The notes under the pieces were generated by a model. The model saw only the letters and a program-made list of their open reading frames with translations. It was not told the DNA's origin and made no database searches. The position numbers and the translations under genes are program-made. A DNA stretch of 64,000 bases from Pigmentiphaga kullae. GTDB lineage: Bacteria > Pseudomonadota > Gammaproteobacteria > Burkholderiales > Burkholderiaceae_B. The stretch spans positions 2,046,001 to 2,110,000 of the forward strand of contig NZ_SGXC01000001.1 in the NCBI RefSeq assembly GCF_004216695.1, given 5' to 3'. Each line of letters begins with the position of its first letter. The stretch's first letter is position 1. Below, in pieces: positions 52,267-60,481 of the stretch.

Positions 52267-53247
52267 ATGCACCCCAGGAATGTTTTCGCCCGGATGGCCG
52301 GCGCGGCCGTGCTCGCGCTGGCCGCGGCGGGCGCGTGTGCCCAGGGCCAGTCCTATCCTTCCAAGCCGATCACCATCGTCGTGGCCTTCGGCCCGGGCGG
52401 CGCGGGCGATCTCGTCACGCGCAAGATCGCGCAGGCCATGTCGGCGCGCATCGGCCAGCCGGTGGTGGTCGAGAACAAGCCGGGCGCCGGCGCGGCGGCC
52501 GCGGCCGTGGCGGTGGCCCAGGCCCGTCCCGATGGCTATACGGCACTGTTGACCGGCAACGGCACGGCCATCAGTTCCGTGCTGTTCAAGAGCCTGCCGT
52601 ACAGCCTGTCGCGCGACTTCCGGCACGTCTCGTCCGTCGCGTCGTTCGACCTGGCGCTGATCACCGACGGCAATTCGCGCTTCAAGTCGGTGGCCGACGT
52701 CATCGCCTACGCCAAGGCGAATTCGGGCAAGCTCAATATCGGGACCTCGCGCATAGGCAGCACGCAGCATCTGGCCGCCGAGCTGTTCAAGTCCATGGCC
52801 GGCATCGACGCCGTCAGCGTCCCGTACAAGACCACGGGCGACATGATCGCGGCCGTGCGCGCGGGCGACGTACAGGTGGCGTTCGAAGTGCTGTCGCCCA
52901 TCCTGGGCCAGTTGTCGGCGGGCAGCGTCAGGGCGATAGGCGTGACCTCCGCCCGGCGCTTTCCGGGCCTGCCGGACGTGCCCACGGTGGCGGAGGGCGG
53001 CGTGCCGGGCTTCGAGGCCTCGTCCTGGGCCGGCATCAGCGTGCCGGCGGCCACTCCCGCGCCGGTGGTCGAACGCCTGGCGCGCGAGATCCGCGCGGCG
53101 GTCGAGTCGCCCGAGGTCCAGTCCTCGCTGCAAGCCATGGGCTATGTGGCCAGCGCCAGCACGCCGGCCGAGATGACCGCGCGTATCGAGCGCGACGCCG
53201 CCAAATGGAAGGCGGTGATCGAGACCGCCGAGATCCCGCTGCAATAG
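52267..53247 (+). CDS. TTT-family periplasmic solute receptor (Bug protein), divergent pair member 2
   Basis: The 326-residue receptor has a signal peptide (NVFARMAGAAVLALAAAGACA) and the mature start QSYPSKPITIVVAFGPGGAGD. VENKPGAGAAAAA, PDGYTALLTGNGTAISS, GTSRIGSTQHLAAELFKSM and VPTVAEGGVPGFEASSW are family blocks. AGGAG precedes ATG 52267. It is a paralogue of 51007-51996 and lies first in a rightward operon with two amidohydrolase genes. The two receptors probably bind related ligands under one regulator. Confidence 0.93.
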   Translation: MHPRNVFARMAGAAVLALAAAGACAQGQSYPSKPITIVVAFGPGGAGDLVTRKIAQAMSARIGQPVVVENKPGAGAAAAAVAVAQARPDGYTALLTGNGTAISSVLFKSLPYSLSRDFRHVSSVASFDLALITDGNSRFKSVADVIAYAKANSGKLNIGTSRIGSTQHLAAELFKSMAGIDAVSVPYKTTGDMIAAVRAGDVQVAFEVLSPILGQLSAGSVRAIGVTSARRFPGLPDVPTVAEGGVPGFEASSWAGISVPAATPAPVVERLAREIRAAVESPEVQSSLQAMGYVASASTPAEMTARIERDAAKWKAVIETAEIPLQ

Positions 53248-53290
53248 ACCGGGCCCCCGATTCCAAGACGCCATCCAGGACAGGCATCGC

Positions 53291-54193
53291 ATGAAGCGCA
53301 GAGTCATAGACATCCACCCCCACGTTATCAGCACCGATACCCGCGCCTATCCGCGCGACCCGCTGTGGGGCCGCCCATCGGTCTGGTCGCAGGAGCGGCC
53401 GGCCAGCACGGAACAATTGCTGCAGGCCATGGACGAGGCGGGCGTGGCCCGGGCCGCCATCGTGCAGGCATCGACCTGCTACGGCTATGACAACAGCTAT
53501 GTGGCCGATGCGGTGGCGGCGCATCCCGATCGCTTCACCGGTGTCTTTTCCGTGGACATGCTGGCGGCCGACGCGCCCGCGCGCATGCGCCACTGGGTGG
53601 AGCGCGGGTTGACGGGGCTGCGCCTGTTCACCGCGGGCAGCACCGTGGAAGGGCAGGTGTCCGGGCTGGACGATCCGCGCAGCTTTGCCGCGTGGGACTG
53701 CGCCGCCGACCTGGGCCTGCCGGTATGCGTGCAGATGCGCATCGCCGGCGTGCCCCAACTGCGCGTGCTGCTGGCGCGCTATCCACGCGTGCCCATCGTG
53801 CTCGACCATTTCTTCGCGCTGCCGCTGGACGAGGGGCCGCCCTACGCGTCGGCGCAGGAGCTGTTCCGCCTGGCCGCGCATCCGAACATCCATTTGAAGC
53901 TGACCCCGGTCATCCTGGCCAGAGCGCATCTGGGCCAGGCCAGCCCGCAATCCTTCTTCGGGCGCGTACTGGCCGAGTTCGGCGCCTCGCGCATCGCCTG
54001 GGGCTCGAACTTCCCCGCCACCGCGGGATCGCTGAAAACCCTCCTGGACGAGGCGCTGCAGGCGCTGGCCTGGGCGGGCGACGACGACCTCGCCTGGATC
54101 TTCCACCGGACGGCTGAACGCCTGTATCCGGCATTGCGGGCCGATGCCGGCCCGCCCACGACTCACGACGACAGGAGCAAGGAGTCCGCATGA
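53291..54193 (+). CDS. Amidohydrolase family protein (LigI-like, paralogue 2)
   Basis: The 300-residue TIM-barrel hydrolase has RVIDIHPHVISTDT (H-x-H metal site, about 4-17), STCYGYDNSYVADAVAAHPD, PIVLDHFFALPLDE and RIAWGSNFPATAGS. It is a paralogue of the gene at 48359. AGGACAGG precedes ATG 53291, and the 3' end overlaps the next gene by 4 nt (ATGA). A short Pro/Asp-rich tail (GPPTTHDDRSKESA) is specific to this copy. Substrate unknown; a lactonase or decarboxylase step in a dicarboxylic-acid route fits the context. Confidence 0.83.
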   Translation: MKRRVIDIHPHVISTDTRAYPRDPLWGRPSVWSQERPASTEQLLQAMDEAGVARAAIVQASTCYGYDNSYVADAVAAHPDRFTGVFSVDMLAADAPARMRHWVERGLTGLRLFTAGSTVEGQVSGLDDPRSFAAWDCAADLGLPVCVQMRIAGVPQLRVLLARYPRVPIVLDHFFALPLDEGPPYASAQELFRLAAHPNIHLKLTPVILARAHLGQASPQSFFGRVLAEFGASRIAWGSNFPATAGSLKTLLDEALQALAWAGDDDLAWIFHRTAERLYPALRADAGPPTTHDDRSKESA

Positions 54194-55197
54194 TCATCGA
54201 TTGCCATGGGCACTACACGACCGCGCCCGAAGCCTTGAACGAGTACCGGCGCCTGCAGGTGTCGGCCTGCGAATGCGGCAAGTGCGAGATCTTCCCGCGC
54301 CCCGTCATCTCGGACGACCAGATACGCGAAAGCCTGGAGACCAAGCAATTGCGCATCCAGCGCGAGCGCGGCACCGACCTGACGATCTTCTCGCCGCGCG
54401 CGGTCGGCATGGGCCACCACATCGGCGACGAACGGACCAGCAGCGAGTGGGCCATCGTCTGCAATGACCTCATCCATCGCGCCTGCCAGCTGTACCCTGA
54501 GAATTTCGCCGGAGTCTGCCAGCTGCCGCAAAGCCCGGGCGTGGAGCCGGCCCGGTGCATACCCGAGCTCGAGCGCTGCGTGAAGGAACTGGGCTTCATC
54601 GGCTGCAACCTGAATCCCGATCCCACCGGCGGCTATTGGAAGGATCCGCCGCTGCACGACAAGTGGTGGTATCCGCTGTACGAGAAGATGGTCGAGCTGG
54701 ACGTGCCGGCCATGATCCACGTAAGCGGCTCCTGCAACCCGCATTTCCACGCGACCGGCGCGCACTACATCAACGGCGACACGACCGCCTTCATGCAGTT
54801 CCTGACGTCCTCGCTGTTCAAGGACTTCCCGACGCTGAAGTTCATCATCCCGCACGGCGGCGGCGCGGTGCCCTATCACTGGGGGCGCTATCGCGGACTG
54901 GCGCAGGACATGGGCCTGCCGCCGCTCAAGGAACTACTGCTGCAGAACGTGTTCTTCGACACCTGCGTCTATCATCAGCCGGGCATAGACCTGCTGCTGA
55001 AGGTGATCCCGCCGGAGAACATCCTGTTCGCGTCCGAGACCGTGGGGGCGGTGCGCGGCGTGGATCCCGAGACCGGCCATCATTTCGACGATACGCGCCG
55101 CTACATCGACGCCGCCGTCCTGGGCGAGGCCGACAGGGCGAGCATCTACTCGGGCAATGCCTACCGGGTGTACGGCAGGTTGAAGAACCGCGCCTAG
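54190..55197 (+). CDS. 4-oxalomesaconate hydratase-like amidohydrolase (LigJ-like)
   Basis: LigJ hydrates 4-oxalomesaconate ahead of the LigK aldolase. The 335-residue protein begins MIIDCHGHYTTAPEALNEYR (H-x-H metal site). GTDLTIFSPRAVGMGHH, IHRACQLYPENFAGVCQLPQ, GFIGCNLNPDPTGG, IHVSGSCN, FIIPHGGGAVPYHWGRYRG, FDTCVYHQPG and FASETVGAVRGVDPETG follow LigJ order well. It overlaps the preceding amidohydrolase by 4 nt. With the LigK-like gene at 50288 it points to a protocatechuate- or gallate-like end pathway, although the ring-cleaving dioxygenase is not in the window. Confidence 0.85.
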   Translation: MIIDCHGHYTTAPEALNEYRRLQVSACECGKCEIFPRPVISDDQIRESLETKQLRIQRERGTDLTIFSPRAVGMGHHIGDERTSSEWAIVCNDLIHRACQLYPENFAGVCQLPQSPGVEPARCIPELERCVKELGFIGCNLNPDPTGGYWKDPPLHDKWWYPLYEKMVELDVPAMIHVSGSCNPHFHATGAHYINGDTTAFMQFLTSSLFKDFPTLKFIIPHGGGAVPYHWGRYRGLAQDMGLPPLKELLLQNVFFDTCVYHQPGIDLLLKVIPPENILFASETVGAVRGVDPETGHHFDDTRRYIDAAVLGEADRASIYSGNAYRVYGRLKNRA

Positions 55198-56513
55198 CGC
55201 AGCAGCGCGTTGACCTGCCGGACGTCGTCTTCCGTCAGGATGCCGGACGCGGCCTTCAGCCGCAGGCCCGACAGCAGCGCGTCGTAGCGCGCCTTGGCCA
55301 GGTCGCGTTCGGTGGAATAGAGCTGCTGCTGGGCGTTCAGCACGTCGATGTTGATGCGCACGCCCACTTCGTAGCCGGTCTTGTTGGCGTCGAGCGCGCT
55401 GCGGCTGGACACTTCCGCCGCTTCCAGCGCGCGGACCTGGGCCAGGCCCGCGTTCACGCCCTGGAACGCGATCCGCGTGTTCTGCACGGCGGCGCGGCGG
55501 GCGACTTCGAGATCGTTGCGGGCCTTCTCGGACAGCGCGACGGCCTCGTCCACCTTGGAGGTGGTGCCGAAGCCGGCGAAGATGGGTACGGAAACCTGCA
55601 CGCCCACCGAGCGCGTGGTGTAGAAATCGTTGACCACCGTCTGCCCGACCAGGCCCCGCGTGCGTCCCACGTTGGCCGCCAGGTCGACCGAGGGGTAGTG
55701 GCCGCTCTTGGCGATTTCTATGCCGCGCTGGGCGATCTCGCTGTTCAGCGTGGCCTGGGCGACCGCCAGGTTGTTGGCGGCGGCCTGTTCGGTCCAGGCG
55801 TCGATCCGGGCCGGCTGCGGCGCCGGCACGTTGACCGAGGGCGGCAGCTTGGCCAGGTCGCCCGCGGGCGTGCCGATGATCTGCTGCAGCGCGCCGATGC
55901 GGACCGCGAGGTCGGATTCGGCCTGGATCTCCTGGGCCTGGGCCAGGTCGTAGCGCGCCTGGGCCTCGTAGGTGTCGGTGATGGTGGCCGTGCCGATCTC
56001 GAAATTGCGCTTGGCCGATTCGAGCTGTTCCGAGATGGCGATTTTCTGGGCGCCGATGAAGGCCAGGTTGTCCTGCGCCGCCAGCACGTCGAAATAGGCC
56101 TGCGCCACCCGCAGGATCAGGTCCTGGCGCCCCTGGGCGAGCTGGGTTTCGCCCACGGCCAGTTGCAGCTTGGATTGTTCGTAGGTGTGCCAGCCCGACC
56201 AGCGGAACAGCGGCTGGATCAGTTGCAGCGTATAGGTCTCGTTCGTGTAGGTCACGCCCGGCAGGCGGGTCGTGGAAGCCTCGGCGCGGCTGCCGGTGAG
56301 CGAGATGGCGGGCAGCAGCGCGGCGCGCGCCTGGGGCAGCTTTTCAAGCGTGGCGGTATAGGCCGAGCGTACCGACGCGAAGGTCGCGTCGTTGGCCAGG
56401 GCCGACTGGTAGGCCTGTTCCAGGTCCAGTGCCGCGACCGCGGGAACGAAAGCGCAGGCGCCGAACAGCGCGCACAGCGTCTGGACGTAGTACGGCCTGG
56501 CGCGCATGGGCAC
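55194..56513 (-). CDS. tolC: TolC-family outer-membrane efflux / type I secretion protein
   Basis: TolC forms the trimeric outer-membrane channel for drug efflux and type I secretion. The 439-residue protein has a signal peptide (YVQTLCALFGACAFVPAVAA), then LDLEQAYQSALANDATFASV. It has the two OEP halves: ITLTGSRAEASTTRLPG-type barrel strand and helices to about 215, then NLAVAQATLNSEIAQRGIEIA, SVGVQVSVPIFAGFGTTSKV and the terminal LNAQQQLYSTERDLAKARYD. ATG at 56513 or 56507 are both possible starts. It converges with the LigJ-like gene, overlapping its last 4 nt. It lies 10 nt downstream of pcm. Confidence 0.93.
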   Translation of the reverse strand: MPMRARPYYVQTLCALFGACAFVPAVAALDLEQAYQSALANDATFASVRSAYTATLEKLPQARAALLPAISLTGSRAEASTTRLPGVTYTNETYTLQLIQPLFRWSGWHTYEQSKLQLAVGETQLAQGRQDLILRVAQAYFDVLAAQDNLAFIGAQKIAISEQLESAKRNFEIGTATITDTYEAQARYDLAQAQEIQAESDLAVRIGALQQIIGTPAGDLAKLPPSVNVPAPQPARIDAWTEQAAANNLAVAQATLNSEIAQRGIEIAKSGHYPSVDLAANVGRTRGLVGQTVVNDFYTTRSVGVQVSVPIFAGFGTTSKVDEAVALSEKARNDLEVARRAAVQNTRIAFQGVNAGLAQVRALEAAEVSSRSALDANKTGYEVGVRINIDVLNAQQQLYSTERDLAKARYDALLSGLRLKAASGILTEDDVRQVNALLR

Positions 56514-56523
56514 GAAGCTCCGC

Positions 56524-57204
56524 TTAGAACTTGAACTTGGAAACGGTGACGCCGCGCAGGGGCTTGACCAGGGTTTCGAACAGCGAGGTGGTCTCGAAGC
56601 TGGCGGCCGTGGTGCGGGTGATGAGCAGGGTGGTCATGACCGGGGCCTGGCCGACGATGATGGCCAGCCGGCCGCCCACGCGCAGCTGGTACTTCAGGCT
56701 GTCGGGCACTTCGGGCACCGAGCCGGTGACGAGGATGGCGTCGTATTCGGTCGAACCCCAGCCCTTGCTGCCGTCGCCCACCTGCACGGTGGCGTTGGCG
56801 ATGCCGGCGCGCTTCAGGTTGGCCTGGGCGAAGGCGGCCAGCTTGGGCAGGATCTCGACCGAGGTGACCGTCTGGGCCTGGCTGGCCAGCAGCGCCGTCT
56901 GGTAGCCCGAGCCGGTACCGATCTCGAGCACGCTGTCGGTGGGCTTGAGCGCGAGTTCCTGCAGCAGGCGCGCCTCGACCTTGGGCGCGAGCATGCTTTC
57001 GCCGCTGTCGTAGTCGTCGAGCCGTAGCGGGATCTCGGTGTCGGCGAAGGCGAGGGTGCGCAGCGGGGGGGGCACGAATTCTTCGCGCTTCATCTTGAAC
57101 AGCAGTTCCAGCACCTTGGGGTCGAGGACGTCCCAGGGGCGGATCTGCTGTTCCACCATGTTGAAGCGGGCGTGTTCGACGTCGGGAAGGGAAGCAGCGT
57201 TCAT
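56524..57204 (-). CDS. pcm: Protein-L-isoaspartate O-methyltransferase family protein
   Basis: Pcm-type enzymes methylate isoaspartyl residues in damaged proteins with S-adenosylmethionine. The 226-residue protein starts at ATG 57204 (MNAASLPDVEHARFNMVEQQ). The SAM site is VLEIGTGSGYQTALLA; MLAPKVEARLLQEL stands where the family has its M-(V/I)-(A/S)-x-P block, and the C-terminus (GGRLAIIVGQ) is normal. The pcm-tolC order is a common arrangement in this group of bacteria. The second half differs from E. coli Pcm, so activity is inferred. Confidence 0.88.
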   Translation of the reverse strand: MNAASLPDVEHARFNMVEQQIRPWDVLDPKVLELLFKMKREEFVPPPLRTLAFADTEIPLRLDDYDSGESMLAPKVEARLLQELALKPTDSVLEIGTGSGYQTALLASQAQTVTSVEILPKLAAFAQANLKRAGIANATVQVGDGSKGWGSTEYDAILVTGSVPEVPDSLKYQLRVGGRLAIIVGQAPVMTTLLITRTTAASFETTSLFETLVKPLRGVTVSKFKF

Positions 57205-57253
57205 GGCAGTACTTGGGCAGGAAACCGTAACAAAACGAACCATTCTAACCGGG

Positions 57254-57553
57254 TCAGAACGGCTTGGCGACCGTGGTTGCGTGACGGACCTCGGGCGGCT
57301 TGGCGAAGTAGCCGCCCACCAGCGCGCGCCAGGCCTGGAAGTCTTCCGAACCCCGGAAGTGGACGGTGTGGTCTTCCAGTGTTTCCCACTGCACCACCAG
57401 CAGATAGGCGTTGGGATCCTCCAGCGTCTGGTGCAGTTCCATGCCGTGACAGCCCTTGGCCCGCTGGAAGAGGGGGGCCGCTTCCTGGACGCCGGCCTCG
57501 AATTTTTCCTGGGTGCCGGGCTGGATTTCGATGTGCGCGAGTTCGTAGATCAT
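57254..57553 (-). CDS. Antibiotic biosynthesis monooxygenase (ABM) domain protein
   Basis: This 99-residue single-domain protein has the dimeric alpha/beta-barrel pattern of the ABM superfamily (AHIEIQPGTQEKFEAGV, APLFQRAKGCHGMELHQ, AYLLVVQWETLEDHTVHFRG, FQAWRALVGGYF). Family members act on quinones, heme or other small molecules, but many are of unknown function. It sits alone between pcm and thiD, transcribed away from thiD. Confidence 0.83.
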   Translation of the reverse strand: MIYELAHIEIQPGTQEKFEAGVQEAAPLFQRAKGCHGMELHQTLEDPNAYLLVVQWETLEDHTVHFRGSEDFQAWRALVGGYFAKPPEVRHATTVAKPF

Positions 57554-57669
57554 GGTTGGCCTTCCACAGAACGGCCTGCCATGTTACCCGGGTTCGCGCG
57601 CGGCGGGCGGACTATACTGGCGGCGTGCGTCGCCCGCGGGGCGGCGCGTTTCGTTTCCAGAGGATCGCC

Positions 57670-58494
57670 ATGTCTGCCGTTCGTCCCATTCCCAAGGCCC
57701 TGACCATCGCGGGCGTGGACCCCTCGGGCGGCGCCGGGGTGCTGGCCGACGTCAAGGCCATGAGTGCGCTGGGCGCATACGCCTGCGGCGTCATCGCGGC
57801 GCTGACCGCGCAGAACACCCAGGGTGTGACGGGCGTGCTGCCGGTTGATCCCGCCTTCGTCGCGCAGCAGATCGACACCTTGTTCGCCGACGTGCCGGCC
57901 GACGCGGTCAAGATCGGCATGCTGGGCAGCCGGCCGGTCACGCAGGTCGTGGGCGAGCGGCTGGCGCACTGGAAGCCGCCGCACGTGGTGCTCGACCCCG
58001 TCATGATCGCCAAGAGTGGCGACGCCCTGCTGGCGCGCGACGCCATCGGCGCGCTGCGCGAAGTGCTGATGCCGCAGGTGACGATGATCACGCCCAACCT
58101 GCCGGAGGCCGGCGTGCTGCTCGAGCAGCGGCCGGTGGAGACGGTCAAGGAGATGCGGCGCGTGGCCGAGCGGCTGCGCGAACAACTGGCCCACAACGGC
58201 CATCGCTGGGTGTTCCTGAAAGGGGGGCACTTGCCGGGCGACATGGCCATCGACCTGCTGCACGACGGCGACCGGATGATCGAGCTGGCCGCACCGCGCA
58301 TCGAGACCCGCAATACCCACGGCACGGGCTGCACCCTGTCGGCCGCGCTGGCGGCGCTGCTGCCCCAGGCGCAGGACGTGCCCGAGGCGGCACGCCGGGC
58401 GAAGCATTACCTGACCGAAGCCATCCGCCATGCGGACCGGCTGGGCGTGGGGTCGGGGAACGGGCCGGTGCATCATTTCCACGGGTGGTGGTAG
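57670..58494 (+). CDS. thiD: Hydroxymethylpyrimidine / phosphomethylpyrimidine kinase
   Basis: ThiD phosphorylates HMP to HMP-PP for thiamine synthesis. The 274-residue protein has ALTIAGVDPSGGAGVLADVK (10-29, substrate loop), CGVIAALTAQNTQGV, VKIGMLGS, VLDPVMIAKSGDALL, ITPNLPEAGVLL and the anion-hole NTHGTGCTLSAALAALL. ATG 57670 follows AGAGGA; the frame is open upstream without family character. TATACT at 57613-57618 could be its -10. No TPP-riboswitch motif is seen in front of it. Length normal. Confidence 0.95.
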   Translation: MSAVRPIPKALTIAGVDPSGGAGVLADVKAMSALGAYACGVIAALTAQNTQGVTGVLPVDPAFVAQQIDTLFADVPADAVKIGMLGSRPVTQVVGERLAHWKPPHVVLDPVMIAKSGDALLARDAIGALREVLMPQVTMITPNLPEAGVLLEQRPVETVKEMRRVAERLREQLAHNGHRWVFLKGGHLPGDMAIDLLHDGDRMIELAAPRIETRNTHGTGCTLSAALAALLPQAQDVPEAARRAKHYLTEAIRHADRLGVGSGNGPVHHFHGWW

Positions 58495-58544
58495 CGGTAG
58501 TTCTGGCGCAGGATAATGATTCAACGTGCGTTTCGTTCTGGATT

Positions 58545-58593
58545 TATAATATAAGCTACGCCCGTCCTAAGGACGGGCGTAGCTTATATTATA
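58545..58593. repeat. 49-bp perfect palindrome P1 upstream of the AbiE-like pair
   Basis: Arms 58545-58568 and 58570-58593 (24 bp each) are perfect reverse complements around a central A at 58569. The core is CGTCCTAAGGACG, and the arms end in TATAATATAAG / CTTATATTATA. It lies 50 bp after the thiD stop, so it may also serve as a terminator for thiD, although there is no long T-run. Confidence 0.9.
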
Positions 58594-58641
58594 TTTAAAG
58601 ATCTTGCAAGTGTTCGCGTCGCAGGAATGAAAAGGGATAGA

Positions 58642-58688
58642 TCCTGGCTTTATAATGACGTCCTAAGGACGTCATTATAAAGCCAGGA
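58642..58688. repeat. 47-bp perfect palindrome P2 overlapping the AbiEi translation start region
   Basis: Arms 58642-58664 and 58666-58688 (23 bp each) are perfect reverse complements around A 58665, with the same core CGTCCTAAGGACG as P1. The left arm holds TATAAT (58651-58656), a consensus -10. The right arm ends in AGGA (58685-58688), 4 nt before the AbiEi ATG at 58693. Promoter and ribosome binding site would both be covered by a protein bound here. Confidence 0.9.
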
Positions 58689-58692
58689 CATT

Positions 58693-59610
58693 ATGCACCT
58701 ATCCAAAGCGGTGCTTCTTTCTTTGGGTGAGCTCGATGGCGCCATCGTTTCACCCTATGTGATCGGTCTGATCCTCTGGCGGCTTTATCGCAGCGGCGAA
58801 TTCCGTGGCGAATCGCTCGGCCTTGGCAAGATTCATCCTGAAAAGAAGGACGTCGCCCGCGCAATCGACCAACTGGCCAAGGCTGGCGTACTGGATGCCG
58901 TGGGGGCGGTCGTTTCACCACGCATGTATGCGCTGTTGGGTCGAACCGCTCTGCAGCCGGCCGAGATCGTCTGCAGCGCCGATCCCTTTTGCTATGTGTC
59001 CCATCTGAGCGCCATGGAGCACCATGGCCTGACGGACAGGTTGCCCGCAGTCTTGCACATCACGCGGCCGGCGCCTCGTGCCTGGAGCCGGTTTGCCAGG
59101 GAGCGCATGCGCGGCGATTACGGCGAAGACCATGAGATGGCGCTCAAGGCAGGGGTGCCGAGCTTGGCTCGGCCGGTTTTTGCAAAGAAAATCGGTGGCC
59201 GGACCGTGATCGAGTTCAACAGCCTGCATTCGGGGGCGTTCAGAATCGTGCGGGGGAGCCCCTTGCGTGTCGCGACCTTGGGGCGCACTTATCTCGACAT
59301 GCTCGAGCAGCCGGGACTGTGCGGGGGAATGTGGCATGTGTTGACGGTCTTTCGTTCCCATGCGTCCACGAACCTGGCGACGATCGTGGACGAGGTGGAA
59401 CGGCACGGCAAAGCCATAGACAAGGTCCGGGCAGGCTATATCCTCGAAGAGTTCTGCGGGCTTGCGCATCCGATCTTCGACGAATGGGTTCGTCTGGCGG
59501 CCCGAGGAGGGTCGCGCAAGCTCGATCCCAAGGAAGAGTACCGTCCGAATTATTCGGCTCGCTGGTGCTTGTCCTTGAATGTCGACTTTCTGGACGATCC
59601 CGATGCGTAG
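58693..59610 (+). CDS. AbiEi-family antitoxin / transcriptional repressor (type IV toxin-antitoxin)
   Basis: AbiEi proteins repress their own operon and counter the AbiEii nucleotidyltransferase toxin; such pairs act in phage defence. The 305-residue protein has an N-terminal winged-helix-like region (SPYVIGLILWRLYRSGEFRG, DVARAIDQLAKAGVLDAV, VVSPRMYALLG). A domain with SHLSAMEHHGLTDRLPAVLHI and LGRTYLDMLEQPGLCGG follows, typical of AbiEi_3/4-like C-terminal parts. P2 ends 4 nt before its ATG. The 3' end overlaps the toxin gene by 8 nt. Lower GC than thiD next door, and an isolated position, suggest horizontal gain. Confidence 0.85.
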   Translation: MHLSKAVLLSLGELDGAIVSPYVIGLILWRLYRSGEFRGESLGLGKIHPEKKDVARAIDQLAKAGVLDAVGAVVSPRMYALLGRTALQPAEIVCSADPFCYVSHLSAMEHHGLTDRLPAVLHITRPAPRAWSRFARERMRGDYGEDHEMALKAGVPSLARPVFAKKIGGRTVIEFNSLHSGAFRIVRGSPLRVATLGRTYLDMLEQPGLCGGMWHVLTVFRSHASTNLATIVDEVERHGKAIDKVRAGYILEEFCGLAHPIFDEWVRLAARGGSRKLDPKEEYRPNYSARWCLSLNVDFLDDPDA

Positions 59611-60466
59611 TCTGGCCGAATGGGTGGAAGCGGAGATCGATCCCGTTCGCGGGTTGGTCAGGCAAGGCATGCATGCGGTGATGCTGGCCACGGCTCGGCT
59701 CGACGGCAGGTTTCCGGCCATGGTCATGAAAGGGGGGGTATTGATGGCCGTGCGATATGGAAGCGCACGGTTTACGACGGACGTCGATTACTCGACCACT
59801 GCCCGTTTGGACGAAATGGATGTGGCCATCTTCGTCGGCGACCTTGCTGCGCGTCTACAGCGGGAAGCGGATGCGCTGGGCTACGACATGGCCTGCCGCA
59901 TCCAGGGGCATCGGGTCAATCCTCCACGCCCGGAGGCAACGTTTCCCACGCTTCAGGTCAAGGTAGGCGTGGCTCGGTTGAGCAGGGCGCCCGAATTGCG
60001 GCGGCTGTTCGCGGGGATGGCTCCGCATGCTTTTTCCATCGACTACAGCTTCAACGAGTGGCCAGCTGCGACCGAAGTGATTGCGGTCGATCAAGGGACG
60101 CCTATTCAGGCCTATGACCTGACCGACTTGATCGCGGAAAAATATCGTTCCTTGTTGCAGCAGACAGTGCGCAATCGTACCCGCTATCAGGATGTTTACG
60201 ATCTGCACTTGCTTTTGTCCACATGCGGCGAAATCGACGGCGTGCTGTGCGCGGCGGTCTTGGCAAAACTCTTGCGTTCGGCCGAGGGCAAGTTGCCGGT
60301 GCCGACGGGAATGGAAATGAGGGACGAGGGGCTGATCGCGCGTACTCGCGAACGTTACAGCGAGCTTGAGCAACTGGTTGATGTGCCGCCGCCGTTCACG
60401 GTGGCGTACGAGGTGGCCCGAGTTTTCTATGAGGCGCTGCCATGGCCTGGACGGCCGTACCTCTAG
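59603..60466 (+). CDS. AbiEii/AbiGii-family nucleotidyltransferase toxin
   Basis: The 287-residue protein (ATG 59603, overlapping the AbiEi stop; an earlier ATG at 59579 is possible) has the polymerase-beta-like fold of AbiEii. Segments are VMKGGVLMAVRYGSARFTTDVDYS, quoted here as KGG (43-45) and TTDVD (58-62) with the two metal-binding Asp. IQAYDLTDLIAEKYRSLLQQ has the conserved Lys, and RNRTRYQDVYDLHLLL completes motif IV. AbiEii enzymes modify tRNA or bind GTP and stop growth. All motif residues seen are intact, so the toxin may be active. Confidence 0.87.
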   Translation: MRSLAEWVEAEIDPVRGLVRQGMHAVMLATARLDGRFPAMVMKGGVLMAVRYGSARFTTDVDYSTTARLDEMDVAIFVGDLAARLQREADALGYDMACRIQGHRVNPPRPEATFPTLQVKVGVARLSRAPELRRLFAGMAPHAFSIDYSFNEWPAATEVIAVDQGTPIQAYDLTDLIAEKYRSLLQQTVRNRTRYQDVYDLHLLLSTCGEIDGVLCAAVLAKLLRSAEGKLPVPTGMEMRDEGLIARTRERYSELEQLVDVPPPFTVAYEVARVFYEALPWPGRPYL

Positions 60467-60481
60467 ACCTCGCAGCGAAAA

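Noticed and set aside
54555-56534. A long plus-strand open frame running across the LigJ-like gene end and tolC
   Set aside because: It spans two real genes on different strands and has no recognisable domain, so it is a shadow.
57554-57669. TPP riboswitch ahead of thiD
   Set aside because: The conserved thi-box segments are not found; only GC-rich sequence and a possible -10 are visible.
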